From the NCBI RefSeq assembly GCF_938041965.1, contig NZ_CALISE010000020.1, positions 1 to 64,000 on the forward strand: a stretch of 64,000 bases of DNA, read 5' to 3'. A model generated the notes under the pieces. That model saw only the letters and a program-made list of their open reading frames with translations. It was not told the DNA's origin and ran no database searches. The translations under genes and the position numbers were made by a program. This DNA comes from an uncultured Mogibacterium sp. (GTDB taxonomy: Bacteria > Bacillota > Clostridia > Peptostreptococcales > Anaerovoracaceae). Shown in pieces: positions 34,539 to 41,854 of the stretch. Every line of letters starts with the position of its first letter. Positions within the stretch are counted from its first letter, which is position 1.

Positions 34539-34671
34539 GATTAAAACATCGACATTCTGGAATATTATATTTTGGACGGTGGCATTCTATTTTATGATGG
34601 TGATAATAATTGTGTATTTGTTGAATGCAGATTTATCTTCAGCGCCTGATTTCGTATATAATCAGTTTTAG
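34507..34671 (+). CDS. dltX: DltX-like small membrane protein
   Basis: A 54-residue protein that is easily missed by length cut-offs. It has one hydrophobic helix at about 19-39 (FWNIIFWTVAFYFMM onward) and ends in APDFVYNQF. The C-terminal F-[IV]-Y-N-x-F motif is the hallmark of DltX, which in known Dlt systems receives D-alanine as an intermediate between DltB and DltD. The ATG at 34507 lies in another frame inside the end of dltD, with AAAGGATGGG (34488-34497) nine bases before it. DltX genes usually precede dltA; here it closes the dltB-dltD group. Alternative explanations are few given the motif and place. Confidence 0.88.
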   Translation: MKQYLISIINKIKTSTFWNIIFWTVAFYFMMVIIIVYLLNADLSSAPDFVYNQF

Positions 34672-34738
34672 CTAAAAAAACTATAATAGATAGCGCTAAT
34701 TTGAAAAAGTAAATTGATTTCCTTGATATAGAACCTTA

Positions 34739-34767
34739 TTGTGACAACCATACCCAGATGGTATAAT
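34739..34767 (+). promoter_or_regulatory. promoter of membrane-protein/ybjQ pair
   Basis: TTGTGA (34739-34744), 17 bp, then TATAAT (34762-34767), which has TG one base upstream as an extended -10. The -35 coincides with a TTGTGACA motif also seen before dltB. Confidence 0.7.
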
Positions 34768-34828
34768 TATCAGTAAATACGGGGCAAGCAATCGTGCATG
34801 CTCGGGTATTTGAGAAGAGAGATGTTTT

Positions 34829-35062
34829 ATGAAGAAAAATAAAATTGGCAGTATTCTCGTAGCGGTTGCGATAATAGGTATAGTCATCGGGATTATCTTG
34901 ATTTATTTCATCGGTTTCGAAATTATTCCTGGGGTGCCGCTTGGCTTTAGAATAGTGGCAGCACTTATCTGCGCTGGCTTCATATACGGGGTGCTGCACA
35001 TCTTGATCGAGAGAATCCGCGAGATTCAGAAGGGGGAAGACGATGATCTTAGTAACTACTAA
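34829..35062 (+). CDS. small two-helix membrane protein, unknown function
   Basis: A 77-residue protein with hydrophobic segments at about 7-27 and 37-58 and a charged C-terminal tail IERIREIQKGEDDDL. I do not recognise the family. It overlaps the following YbjQ-family gene by 20 bp, which suggests coupled translation and a joint role. The gene has its own upstream promoter with an extended -10. Nothing else indicates function. Confidence 0.7.
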   Translation: MKKNKIGSILVAVAIIGIVIGIILIYFIGFEIIPGVPLGFRIVAALICAGFIYGVLHILIERIREIQKGEDDDLSNY

Positions 35063-35357
35063 CGAAATCGAAGGCAGAAAAGTTCAGACTATCGGACTTG
35101 TAAAGGGAAGCACAATTCAGACAGTTAATGCTATCAGAGACTTTGGAGCTGGACTCAAGACTCTTGTTGGAGGAGAGCTCGTTAAGTATAACGAGATGAT
35201 GAGCAACGCAAGAGCTCTTGCGACTAAGAGAATGGTTGATGAGGCTGAGAGCGTTGGCGCTGACGCAGTAGTTGCTGTTCGCTATTCATCCGCATCCATA
35301 ATGCAGAGCGCTGCAGAGGTTATGGCATACGGAACAGCTGTTAAGTTCGTTGACTAA
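35043..35357 (+). CDS. YbjQ/UPF0145 (DUF74) family protein
   Basis: A 104-residue protein of the YbjQ/UPF0145 family, which forms small pentameric beta-barrel-like assemblies of unsettled function and is often described as heavy-metal-binding-like. Family features are the start MILVTTNEIEGRKV and GLVKGSTI, the central RDFGAGLKTLVGGELVKY and the segment ADAVVAVRYSSASI. AAGGGGG in the preceding gene serves as ribosome site five bases upstream. It is probably co-expressed with the two-helix membrane protein whose end it overlaps. Confidence 0.88.
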   Translation: MILVTTNEIEGRKVQTIGLVKGSTIQTVNAIRDFGAGLKTLVGGELVKYNEMMSNARALATKRMVDEAESVGADAVVAVRYSSASIMQSAAEVMAYGTAVKFVD

Positions 35358-35407
35358 TCTTAGATGACTTGGGTGCAAGCCAAAGTACTATAATTAATTG
35401 AATTTTG

Positions 35408-35457
35408 CCGGGCTAGAGATACCTCCGTTCAGATGAACACGTGTAGGGCCCGGTTTT
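35408..35457 (+). terminator. probable terminator after ybjQ-family gene
   Basis: CCGGGC at 35408-35413 pairs with GCCCGG at 35448-35453 and is followed by TTTT. The 34-nt loop is long, so strength is uncertain. Confidence 0.5.
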
Positions 35458-35526
35458 CATTTGTTTTTGATTTATATACACGTTACTTCCTTGCATATAT
35501 CACCTATGAGGGATATTATTATACCT

Positions 35527-36180
35527 ATGCTTAAGGTTATTAAATGGATATTTAAGTTAATATTGATAGCTGTAGTCATAATCGTGGGAATCAATCTATT
35601 TGTTAAGTTCGAAGGAGAGCGAAGCCTCCGCAGCTTAGATCAAATTCGCGGTCAATCGTATGACTGCATCATCGTGCTGGGCGCAGGGGTGTACGGCAAT
35701 GGTGAGCCTACTAAGATTCTTAAGGACAGACTTGACCGTGGGATAGAGTTATATAATGCAGGGGTGGCACCGAAGCTGCTGCTGTCTGGGGATAACGGCA
35801 AGACCAATTACGACGAGGTGAAGGTCATGAAGAACTACTGCTTGAAGCACGGTGTTCCAGCGCAAGACATATTCCTCGACCACGCAGGTTTCTCTACGTA
35901 TGAATCGATGTATCGCGCAAGGGATATATTTGGTGTAAAGTCAGCAGTAGTAGTTACGCAGCATTATCACGAGGGTAGATCGCTGTATACAGCAAAGCGG
36001 CTTGGCATCAAAGCTGTAGGGGTAAGTGCGGCCGAGAAGCAGTATGATGGAGATGAGGCTCGTGCAATTAGGGAGTTCCTGTCTAGAGAGAAAGCTTTTG
36101 TGCAGTGCCTTGTTAAACCAGAACCGACGTTCCTCGGAGACAAGATAGATATTACAGGCGATGGGCAGGTAAGCTGGTAA
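35527..36180 (+). CDS. SanA/YdcF-family (DUF218) membrane-anchored protein
   Basis: Protein with an N-terminal membrane helix (about 6-22) and an outward DUF218 domain. The core motifs are YDCIIVLGAGVYGNGEPT, LLLSGDNG and the late segment VVVTQHYHEGRSLYTAKRLG, as in SanA/YdcF proteins linked to envelope barrier function. The biochemical activity of the family is not settled. I choose ATG 35527 because the membrane helix follows directly; ATG 35506 and TTG 35461 also lie in frame and no start has a strong ribosome site. A solid terminator follows. Confidence 0.8.
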   Translation: MLKVIKWIFKLILIAVVIIVGINLFVKFEGERSLRSLDQIRGQSYDCIIVLGAGVYGNGEPTKILKDRLDRGIELYNAGVAPKLLLSGDNGKTNYDEVKVMKNYCLKHGVPAQDIFLDHAGFSTYESMYRARDIFGVKSAVVVTQHYHEGRSLYTAKRLGIKAVGVSAAEKQYDGDEARAIREFLSREKAFVQCLVKPEPTFLGDKIDITGDGQVSW

Positions 36181-36223
36181 ATTGATAACCGTTCAAAAAT
36201 AAAAGATGAATTTAGTGAATTTT

Positions 36224-36253
36224 GCGCTGGGGTAGAAACTCTGGCGCCTTTTT
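36224..36253 (+). terminator. intrinsic terminator after sanA-like gene
   Basis: A 10-bp stem with three G-U pairs (36224-36233 with 36238-36247) encloses an AGAA loop and is followed by CTTTTT. Confidence 0.82.
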
Positions 36254-36315
36254 ATATACGTGAGGAGGACTCCTTAAAATGCATACAAGTATTTATATAA
36301 GTGCATCATGAGTTG

Positions 36316-36343
36316 TTGACAAAATAATTTAGCGCAATATAAT
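36316..36343 (+). promoter_or_regulatory. promoter of glutathione peroxidase gene
   Basis: Perfect TTGACA (36316-36321) and TATAAT (36338-36343), 16 bp apart. A leader of about 120 nt follows, which contains a small hairpin (ATGCCA/TGGCAT near 36403-36423). Confidence 0.85.
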
Positions 36344-36470
36344 TGTACGTGTAAAGGGAGCCTAAAAAAGGGAATTAGCTAGAGGATTAACGTAGTAACG
36401 AGTATGCCACGTGAAAATGGCATGTGGGTTTTAAAGGGCTTTTCATAGGTCATAACAGGAGGCAATGGAT

Positions 36471-37013
36471 ATGGGATTTTATGATTATTCAGTTCCAGCT
36501 ACAGACGGAAGCGAAGTATCAATGAAAGATTACGAGGGGAAGGTTGTCCTCGTTGTCAATACAGCAACAGGTTGCGGCTTCACGCCTCAGTACGAACCGA
36601 TTGAAGAGATGTATGAGAAGTACCACGACAAGGGATTTGAAGTGCTAGATATTCCTTGCAACCAGTTTGCGGGGCAGACTCCTGGGACTGACGAGGAGAT
36701 ACATGATTTCTGCATGCTGCAGTACAACACGAAGTTCCCTCAGATGAAGAAGTCTGATGTTAACGGTGAGAATCAGCTAGCACTATATAAATTTCTCAAG
36801 GAAGAGAAGGGCTTTGAAGGCTTTGGTAAAGGCCTCAAGGCGACAGGACTTTCGCTAGTGGTTAAGAAGATGGACAAGGACTATAAGAATAATCCTGATA
36901 TCAAGTGGAATTTCACCAAATTCGTAGTTGATAGAAACGGCGATGTAGTTGAGAGATTTGAACCTACTGCGAAGATGGAGGAAGTGGAGAAGTGCGTAGC
37001 TTCTCTCATTTAA
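36471..37013 (+). CDS. glutathione peroxidase family thiol peroxidase (Cys type)
   Basis: Peroxide-reducing enzyme of 180 residues. The catalytic cysteine is Cys35 in VVNTATGCGFTPQYE, where some relatives have selenocysteine. The supporting Gln in IPCNQFAGQ, and Trp and Asn in IKWNFTKF, complete the usual tetrad. A second cysteine in DFCMLQYN could be the resolving residue that lets thioredoxin act as reductant, as is usual for bacterial enzymes. ATG 36471 is preferred since AGGAGG (36457-36462) is eight bases before it; ATG 36465 is only two away. It is monocistronic with its own promoter and terminator and helps an anaerobe cope with peroxide. Confidence 0.92.
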   Translation: MGFYDYSVPATDGSEVSMKDYEGKVVLVVNTATGCGFTPQYEPIEEMYEKYHDKGFEVLDIPCNQFAGQTPGTDEEIHDFCMLQYNTKFPQMKKSDVNGENQLALYKFLKEEKGFEGFGKGLKATGLSLVVKKMDKDYKNNPDIKWNFTKFVVDRNGDVVERFEPTAKMEEVEKCVASLI

Positions 37014-37077
37014 ATCAGTTGTTCCAAGCCTACGGGCTGTAACATCCTTAATAATAAATATACTGCAATGGAGAAAG

Positions 37078-37099
37078 CGTGGCTGATGCTACGTTTTTT
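37078..37099 (+). terminator. intrinsic terminator after glutathione peroxidase gene
   Basis: CGTGGC (37078-37083) pairs with GCTACG (37088-37093) around a four-base loop, extended by A-T pairs, and runs into six T. Confidence 0.75.
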
Positions 37100-37197
37100 C
37101 CTTTGCGGCAATATGATAGACGAGGCAAATATTCGCAGATGTTACAATTCTTATGTACTATTTCGTGTTTCCACACTGGAATATTTTGCTTTCAAAA

Positions 37198-37206
37198 TGG
37201 TATAAT
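37198..37206 (+). promoter_or_regulatory. extended -10 promoter of MATE gene
   Basis: TG-G-TATAAT, a perfect extended -10, about 65 bp before the MATE start. No consensus -35 is seen. Confidence 0.6.
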
Positions 37207-37272
37207 AAAACGTAGATTGAATGGATATCCGTTCAGTCGTTTTTATTTATTGGGATAAGAAAAGGAGGAACG

Positions 37273-38631
37273 ATGAGCACAGCTGCTGAGATAAAAGAGA
37301 ATAAGCTGGGGACAGCACCGATACCGTCACTGATTATAAAATTGTCGGTTCCGCTCATGGTTTCTATGTTTGTGCTATCGCTCTATAACATAGTGGATAG
37401 TATATTTGTCGCTCAGATTAATGAGAATGCTCTTACGGCCATCTCTCTATGCTTTCCGATTCAATCCATGATGATTGCGTTCGGAGTAGGTACGGCTGTC
37501 GGTATGAGTGCCTTGATGTCAAGGTACCTCGGAGCAAAGGAGTTCGATAAGGTAAATGCTACGGCACAAAATGGAATATTCCTGAGCTTCGTAACATATG
37601 CGTTGTTCGTCGTAATAGGGCTTTTCGCAAGACCTTTTATAGAGATGCAGACAAGTGATCCTGAGATAATCGAGTACGGAGTAACGTACCTCAGAATCGT
37701 ATGCTGGCTCTCGGTTATGGTGTTCCTGCAGGTTACAATCGAAAGATTGCTGCAGAGCACAGGCAGGACCATATACATATTTATCACACAGAGTACAGGT
37801 GCTATTATCAATATTATCATGGATCCAATCCTTATATTTGGATGGTTTGGTGCACCTAAGATGGGAATTGCCGGCGCTGCATATGCCACCGTTTTTGGAC
37901 AGACCGTTGGTGCGCTGTTAGGGCTTTATTTCAATGTTAAGAAGAATAGGGAGGTCAAGCTGACCTTTAAGGGTTTCAGACCTAGCTGGAAGACAATAAG
38001 AGAGATATATGAAATCGGTGTCCCATCAATCATCATGCAATCTGTAGGATCATTAATGGTGTTCGGCCTCAACCAGATACTCGTAAAATTTACGACCACT
38101 GCGGTTGCTGCATTTGGAGCGTACTTCAAGCTTCAGAGCTTCATCTTTATGCCGGTGTTCGGCATGAATAATGGCATAGTGCCGATTATCGCATATAACT
38201 ATGGTGCGCAGAACAGGAAGAGATTAGATGAGACTATGAGGCTGTCGGTAATCTACGGCATAGCTATGATGACTGTGGGAATGTTCGTATTCTGGGCAAT
38301 CCCGCATGTACTGCTCGGCTTCTTCGCAGCATCCCCAGAGCTGATGAGGATTGGAACTGTTGAGCTCAGGATTATCTCGCTGGTATTTCCACTTGCTGGA
38401 TACTCAATCATGCGAGGGGGAGTATTCCAGGCGCTCGGCAAGAGCGTGTACAGCATGTACGTATCAATAGTGAGACAGCTAATCGTGTTACTGCCAGCGG
38501 CATACTTCCTATCTAAACTCGGTAACGTCGACTACGTGTGGTTCTCGTTTGTATTTGCAGAATTCTTTGGACTTAGCATGTCAATCATATATACTAGAAA
38601 GATAAAGAAGGATATAATAAGCCAGCTATAG
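37273..38631 (+). CDS. MATE family multidrug/cation-coupled exporter
   Basis: Twelve-helix MATE transporter of 452 residues that exports cationic drugs or metabolites in exchange for Na+ or H+. Typical elements are LGTAPIPSLIIKLSVPLMVSM at the N-terminus, the first half's ISLCFPIQSMMIAFGVGTAVG, and the second half's IVPIIAYNYGAQNRKR, which is the counterpart of the MATE repeat signature. GGAGG lies before the ATG at good spacing. The MATE gene stands alone behind an extended -10 promoter. The substrate is unknown. Confidence 0.92.
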   Translation: MSTAAEIKENKLGTAPIPSLIIKLSVPLMVSMFVLSLYNIVDSIFVAQINENALTAISLCFPIQSMMIAFGVGTAVGMSALMSRYLGAKEFDKVNATAQNGIFLSFVTYALFVVIGLFARPFIEMQTSDPEIIEYGVTYLRIVCWLSVMVFLQVTIERLLQSTGRTIYIFITQSTGAIINIIMDPILIFGWFGAPKMGIAGAAYATVFGQTVGALLGLYFNVKKNREVKLTFKGFRPSWKTIREIYEIGVPSIIMQSVGSLMVFGLNQILVKFTTTAVAAFGAYFKLQSFIFMPVFGMNNGIVPIIAYNYGAQNRKRLDETMRLSVIYGIAMMTVGMFVFWAIPHVLLGFFAASPELMRIGTVELRIISLVFPLAGYSIMRGGVFQALGKSVYSMYVSIVRQLIVLLPAAYFLSKLGNVDYVWFSFVFAEFFGLSMSIIYTRKIKKDIISQL

Positions 38632-38696
38632 GCGTATATTGCATCTGACAAATTACCGCATATACCTGTAACACTTGTATCCGTAATACTTACGAA

Positions 38697-38711
38697 GTGC
38701 AGTAGCTGCAC
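38697..38711 (+). other. short hairpin before folate gene
   Basis: GTGCAG and CTGCAC form a perfect 6-bp stem with a TAG loop, four bases before the AAGGAG ribosome site of the next gene. There is no T-run, so it is not a terminator; it may affect translation or be incidental. Confidence 0.35.
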
Positions 38712-38725
38712 GATAAGGAGCGAAC

Positions 38726-39322
38726 GTGGAAACTCATAAAGAACAGAACATACATGAGAATAAGAAGGCGCTTCGCGCAAGATGCAGAGAAATCGTAAAG
38801 GGCCTCTCACCTGAATATATCGAAGATGCGAGCAATAAAACAGCAAGTCTAGTACTAGCAACTGATGCTTATAGCGATGCAGAGACGATATTTTGCTACA
38901 TGTCGATGGGCGGTGAGCCAGTGACGGATGAGATTATAGAGCGAGCTCTCGAAGATGGAAAGCGCGTTGGGATTCCGCTCTGCGTTGGACCACATGAGAT
39001 GGTAGTCAAGGAATATAGGCGCGGAGATGAACTTTCGAGAGGGGCATTCGGAATCAGGGAGCCGCTTGCTAGTGCTACTGAAATTACTGCTGATGAGTTC
39101 GATCTGGCGATAGTTCCTTGCGTGGCATGCTCGAAGGATGGACGAAGAATCGGTCACGGTGCGGGCTACTATGATAGATTTCTCAGTGCATCGGGATTTA
39201 ACAAGATTGCGCTCTGCTTTGAGCAGCTTCTCACGGATGACATTCCGCTAGAAGATACAGATGTGTATATGGATGGGGTTGCGACTGAGGACGCTATCTA
39301 TGGGACGCGATGGCGCGGCTAA
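38726..39322 (+). CDS. 5-formyltetrahydrofolate cyclo-ligase family protein
   Basis: ATP-dependent conversion of 5-formyl-THF to 5,10-methenyl-THF, which salvages a dead-end folate. The N-terminal KKALRARCREIVKGL region, IFCYMSMGGEPVTDEII, and the C-terminal DLAIVPCVACSKDGRRIGHGAGYYDRFL are the ATP/folate-binding signatures of the family. Length is 198 residues, as expected. The start is GTG 38726 with AAGGAG six bases upstream. It lies between a MATE gene and trpS, which is a loose association only. Confidence 0.9.
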   Translation: METHKEQNIHENKKALRARCREIVKGLSPEYIEDASNKTASLVLATDAYSDAETIFCYMSMGGEPVTDEIIERALEDGKRVGIPLCVGPHEMVVKEYRRGDELSRGAFGIREPLASATEITADEFDLAIVPCVACSKDGRRIGHGAGYYDRFLSASGFNKIALCFEQLLTDDIPLEDTDVYMDGVATEDAIYGTRWRG

Positions 39323-39388
39323 GATTAAGATGAAATTAATCAAGCAAGCTACACCATAGATTTGAATATAGAGACAAGGGGAATAATT

Positions 39389-40465
39389 ATGAGTAAAAAG
39401 AAAGTTGTACTAACAGGAGATAGACCGACCGGCAGACTGCATATAGGACACTACGTGGGATCACTTAGACAGAGACTTATCCTGCAGGAGGATTCGAGCA
39501 TCGACAAGATGTTCGTCATGATTGCAGATGCGCAGGCGCTGACTGACAATGCTGATAACCCAGAGAAGGTACGCGAAAGCGTGCTTCAGGTTGCGATGGA
39601 TTACCTAGCAATTGGGATAGACCCAGCCCGCACAACAATATTTATCCAGTCGCAGATTCCAGCACTTCATGAGATGACTATGTATTACATGAATCTCGTT
39701 ACAGTAGCTAGAGTTCAGCGCAACCCTACAGTTAAGAATGAGATTAAGATGCGTGGCTTTGAGGCGAATCTGCCAGTAGGATTCTTTACATATCCTATAA
39801 GCCAGGCTTCCGATATTACCGCTTTCATGGGCACAATAGTACCAGTTGGCGAGGACCAAGAGCCGATGATCGAGCAGTGCCGCGAGATAGTGCGTAAATT
39901 CAATGCTACTTATGGCGAAGTGCTCGTCGAGCCAGAGATTTACCTACCTGATAACAAGGCTTGTCTAAGGCTCCCAGGAACCGATGGTCAGGCTAAGATG
40001 AGTAAATCGCTAGGTAACACCATCTATCTATCTGATAGTGAGCAGGAGCTCAAGACTAAGGTCATGAGTATGTACACGGACCCTAACCATATCAAGGTTG
40101 AGGATCCAGGTCAGGTTGAGGACAACACTGTGTTCACATACCTAGATGCGTTCGTACAGCCTGACTCGTTCGAGAAGTACCTACCTGAATATAAGGATTT
40201 AGATGAGCTCAAAGACCACTACAGAAGAGGTGGACTCGGTGATGTAAAGGTTAAGAAGTTCCTTCTCAAGGTGCTAAATGAGTTCCTGGAGCCAATCAGA
40301 GAGAGACGTGCTTATTACGAGGAGCATCCAGAGGTTGTTGTCGAGATACTTCGTAAGGGTACAGAACTAGCTAACTCTGAAGCAGAGAAGACTCTTGATA
40401 AGATGAAGAAAGCGATGCAGATTGATTACTTCAATCAGTGGAACGAAGATTACAACCTTAAGTAG
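39389..40465 (+). CDS. trpS: tryptophanyl-tRNA synthetase
   Basis: Class I aminoacyl-tRNA synthetase that charges tRNA-Trp. The HIGH motif is LHIGHYVGS (His18 to His21) and the KMSKS loop is Lys203-Met-Ser-Lys-Ser207. The protein of 358 residues is of the longer TrpRS type, with GEDQEPMIEQCREIVRKFN in the dimer/ATP region. ATG 39389 is chosen because AAGGGG precedes it by seven bases; TTG 39362 upstream is an unlikely start. No T-box leader fits in the 66-bp space before it. A terminator follows at 40591. Confidence 0.95.
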   Translation: MSKKKVVLTGDRPTGRLHIGHYVGSLRQRLILQEDSSIDKMFVMIADAQALTDNADNPEKVRESVLQVAMDYLAIGIDPARTTIFIQSQIPALHEMTMYYMNLVTVARVQRNPTVKNEIKMRGFEANLPVGFFTYPISQASDITAFMGTIVPVGEDQEPMIEQCREIVRKFNATYGEVLVEPEIYLPDNKACLRLPGTDGQAKMSKSLGNTIYLSDSEQELKTKVMSMYTDPNHIKVEDPGQVEDNTVFTYLDAFVQPDSFEKYLPEYKDLDELKDHYRRGGLGDVKVKKFLLKVLNEFLEPIRERRAYYEEHPEVVVEILRKGTELANSEAEKTLDKMKKAMQIDYFNQWNEDYNLK

Positions 40466-40768
40466 GAGAAGCTTACTGCAAAAAGCCTGAAACCATCCTG
40501 TTAGGAAAGGTTAAGCATTTGCCTTAGAATCATCTATTGCGAGGCTGAAGGATTAAAAATCAGTTTCCAGAGGAATTAGGGAAAATATATGTGGCAGATT
40601 CGATGGTTCGGGTCTGTCACTTTTATTTCCTACACTTCTTCATTTTATCTTCACAAAAATGCACATTGCCGAGACATATTATTTTATATTGCATGGTAAA
40701 ATCTATGTAATATTATGAAGGGATGTTCTCGAAGTGCTGTGAGCACTGCAAATGTGTGAGATTCAAAG
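40466..40768 (+). other. intergenic stretch with trpS terminator, otherwise nothing recognised
   Basis: This 303-bp gap holds the trpS terminator (40591-40628). I see no gene in it. Before the terminator, about 110 nt (40480-40585) have no identifiable structure or RNA family. A TGG-TAAAAT element (40694-40702) could be the -10 of the next gene but lacks a -35. Confidence 0.5.
40591..40628 (+). terminator. intrinsic terminator after trpS
   Basis: GTGGCAGA (40591-40598) pairs with TCTGTCAC (40613-40620), eight pairs with one G-U, followed by TTTTATTT. Confidence 0.82.
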
Positions 40769-41605
40769 ATGATTAAGAACGTTGTAGGCATGTATTTTAG
40801 TCCATCGGGTGCGACTGCCAAGATAACTAAGAAGATTACAATTGAATTAACTGATAACATGCGTGATAGCTGCCTAGATGACCTCAGCTATTCTTTTTAC
40901 GACATGCTCTGCCTAAGTGAGCGCCACGGCATCAATACATCGATTGACTGTACTGATGAGACTATCGTCGTGATGGGACTTCCTGTTATGTCTGGACGTA
41001 TCCCAGAGATTTGCAAGGAGATGCTGTCTAAGGTAAATGGCAACGGAGCATACCTGATCGCACTGGTATCTTATGGAAATAACAGCTACGGTGATGCACT
41101 ATATGAGCTATACACGTATGCGAACGAGAGAGGTTTTAACGTGATAAGTGCGGCCGCATTCATCGCACAGCATTCGATGTTCCCTAAGATTGCGGAGAGC
41201 AGACCAGATGCGAACGATATCAAGAAGATGATTGAGTTCAGCAGAATTAGTGCTAAGAAGCTGAAGCGCTTTGTGTGTACAGACATATCGTCTATGCGAG
41301 GAAGACTCGCTCCGCTCATGATTCCTGGGTCTATTCCGAAGCGCAAGCCTATGAAATTACCGATTCACCCTACAGCGAATTCTCTATGCATAAGCTGCGG
41401 AAAGTGCAAGGAAGTATGCCCAGTTGGGGCAATAAGCACTGATGATCTCAGGAAGTCTGATCCAAAGGAATGCATCTCGTGCACATCTTGCATAAAGGCG
41501 TGTCCTCAAGATGCGCGCGGGTTCTACGGTTCGCTCGCTAGGGCGACGAGGATTGCTAGAGAAAAGCTTCATTTTAAGAGAAAAGACCCCGAGTGGTTTA
41601 TATAG
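40769..41605 (+). CDS. EFR1-type flavodoxin-like protein with two [4Fe-4S] clusters
   Basis: Fusion of a flavodoxin-like N-terminal domain (about 1-160, FMN-loop-like YFSPSGATAKIT) with a C-terminal bacterial ferredoxin domain. Two CxxCxxCxxxC motifs are at Cys207, 210, 213, 217 and Cys235, 238, 241, 245. These EFR1-family proteins are common in anaerobic Clostridia and are thought to move low-potential electrons; the physiological partner is unknown. Length is 278 residues. The gene is monocistronic, followed by a very strong terminator. Confidence 0.88.
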   Translation: MIKNVVGMYFSPSGATAKITKKITIELTDNMRDSCLDDLSYSFYDMLCLSERHGINTSIDCTDETIVVMGLPVMSGRIPEICKEMLSKVNGNGAYLIALVSYGNNSYGDALYELYTYANERGFNVISAAAFIAQHSMFPKIAESRPDANDIKKMIEFSRISAKKLKRFVCTDISSMRGRLAPLMIPGSIPKRKPMKLPIHPTANSLCISCGKCKEVCPVGAISTDDLRKSDPKECISCTSCIKACPQDARGFYGSLARATRIAREKLHFKRKDPEWFI

Positions 41606-41646
41606 TTTATATAGACGGGAGAGGGACCGAGACTCATGATTATATG

Positions 41647-41684
41647 TACCCTCCTTACTGGACGCCCAGTAAGGAGGGTATTTT
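41647..41684 (+). terminator. strong intrinsic terminator
   Basis: A perfect 15-bp stem (41647-41661 with 41666-41680), ACGC loop, and TTTT tail. It ends the flavodoxin/ferredoxin transcript. Confidence 0.9.
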
Positions 41685-41717
41685 ATATGGAAATTTTGTC
41701 ATAGTTGGTGTGATTAC

Positions 41718-41746
41718 TTGACATAGCAAATATTGCATATTAATAT
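41718..41746 (+). promoter_or_regulatory. promoter of citrate-to-2-oxoglutarate operon
   Basis: TTGACA (41718-41723) is followed after 17 bp by TAATAT (41741-41746), four of six matches. TACAAT at 41754 is an alternative -10 with a weaker -35. A leader of about 100 nt precedes the first gene. Confidence 0.6.
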
Positions 41747-41854
41747 ACATGTATACAATCTAGCGCAGAGGCATAAATTATTATACCGAAGCTCGTAGAT
41801 TAGCGGAAGCTAGATTTAAGGGGAAGGGGAACTAAAATTTGCGAGGTATAACAG

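Noticed and set aside
36570..36580. Possible selenocysteine codon in the glutathione peroxidase
   Set aside because: The active-site codon is TGC (Cys35), not TGA, so the enzyme is the ordinary cysteine form.
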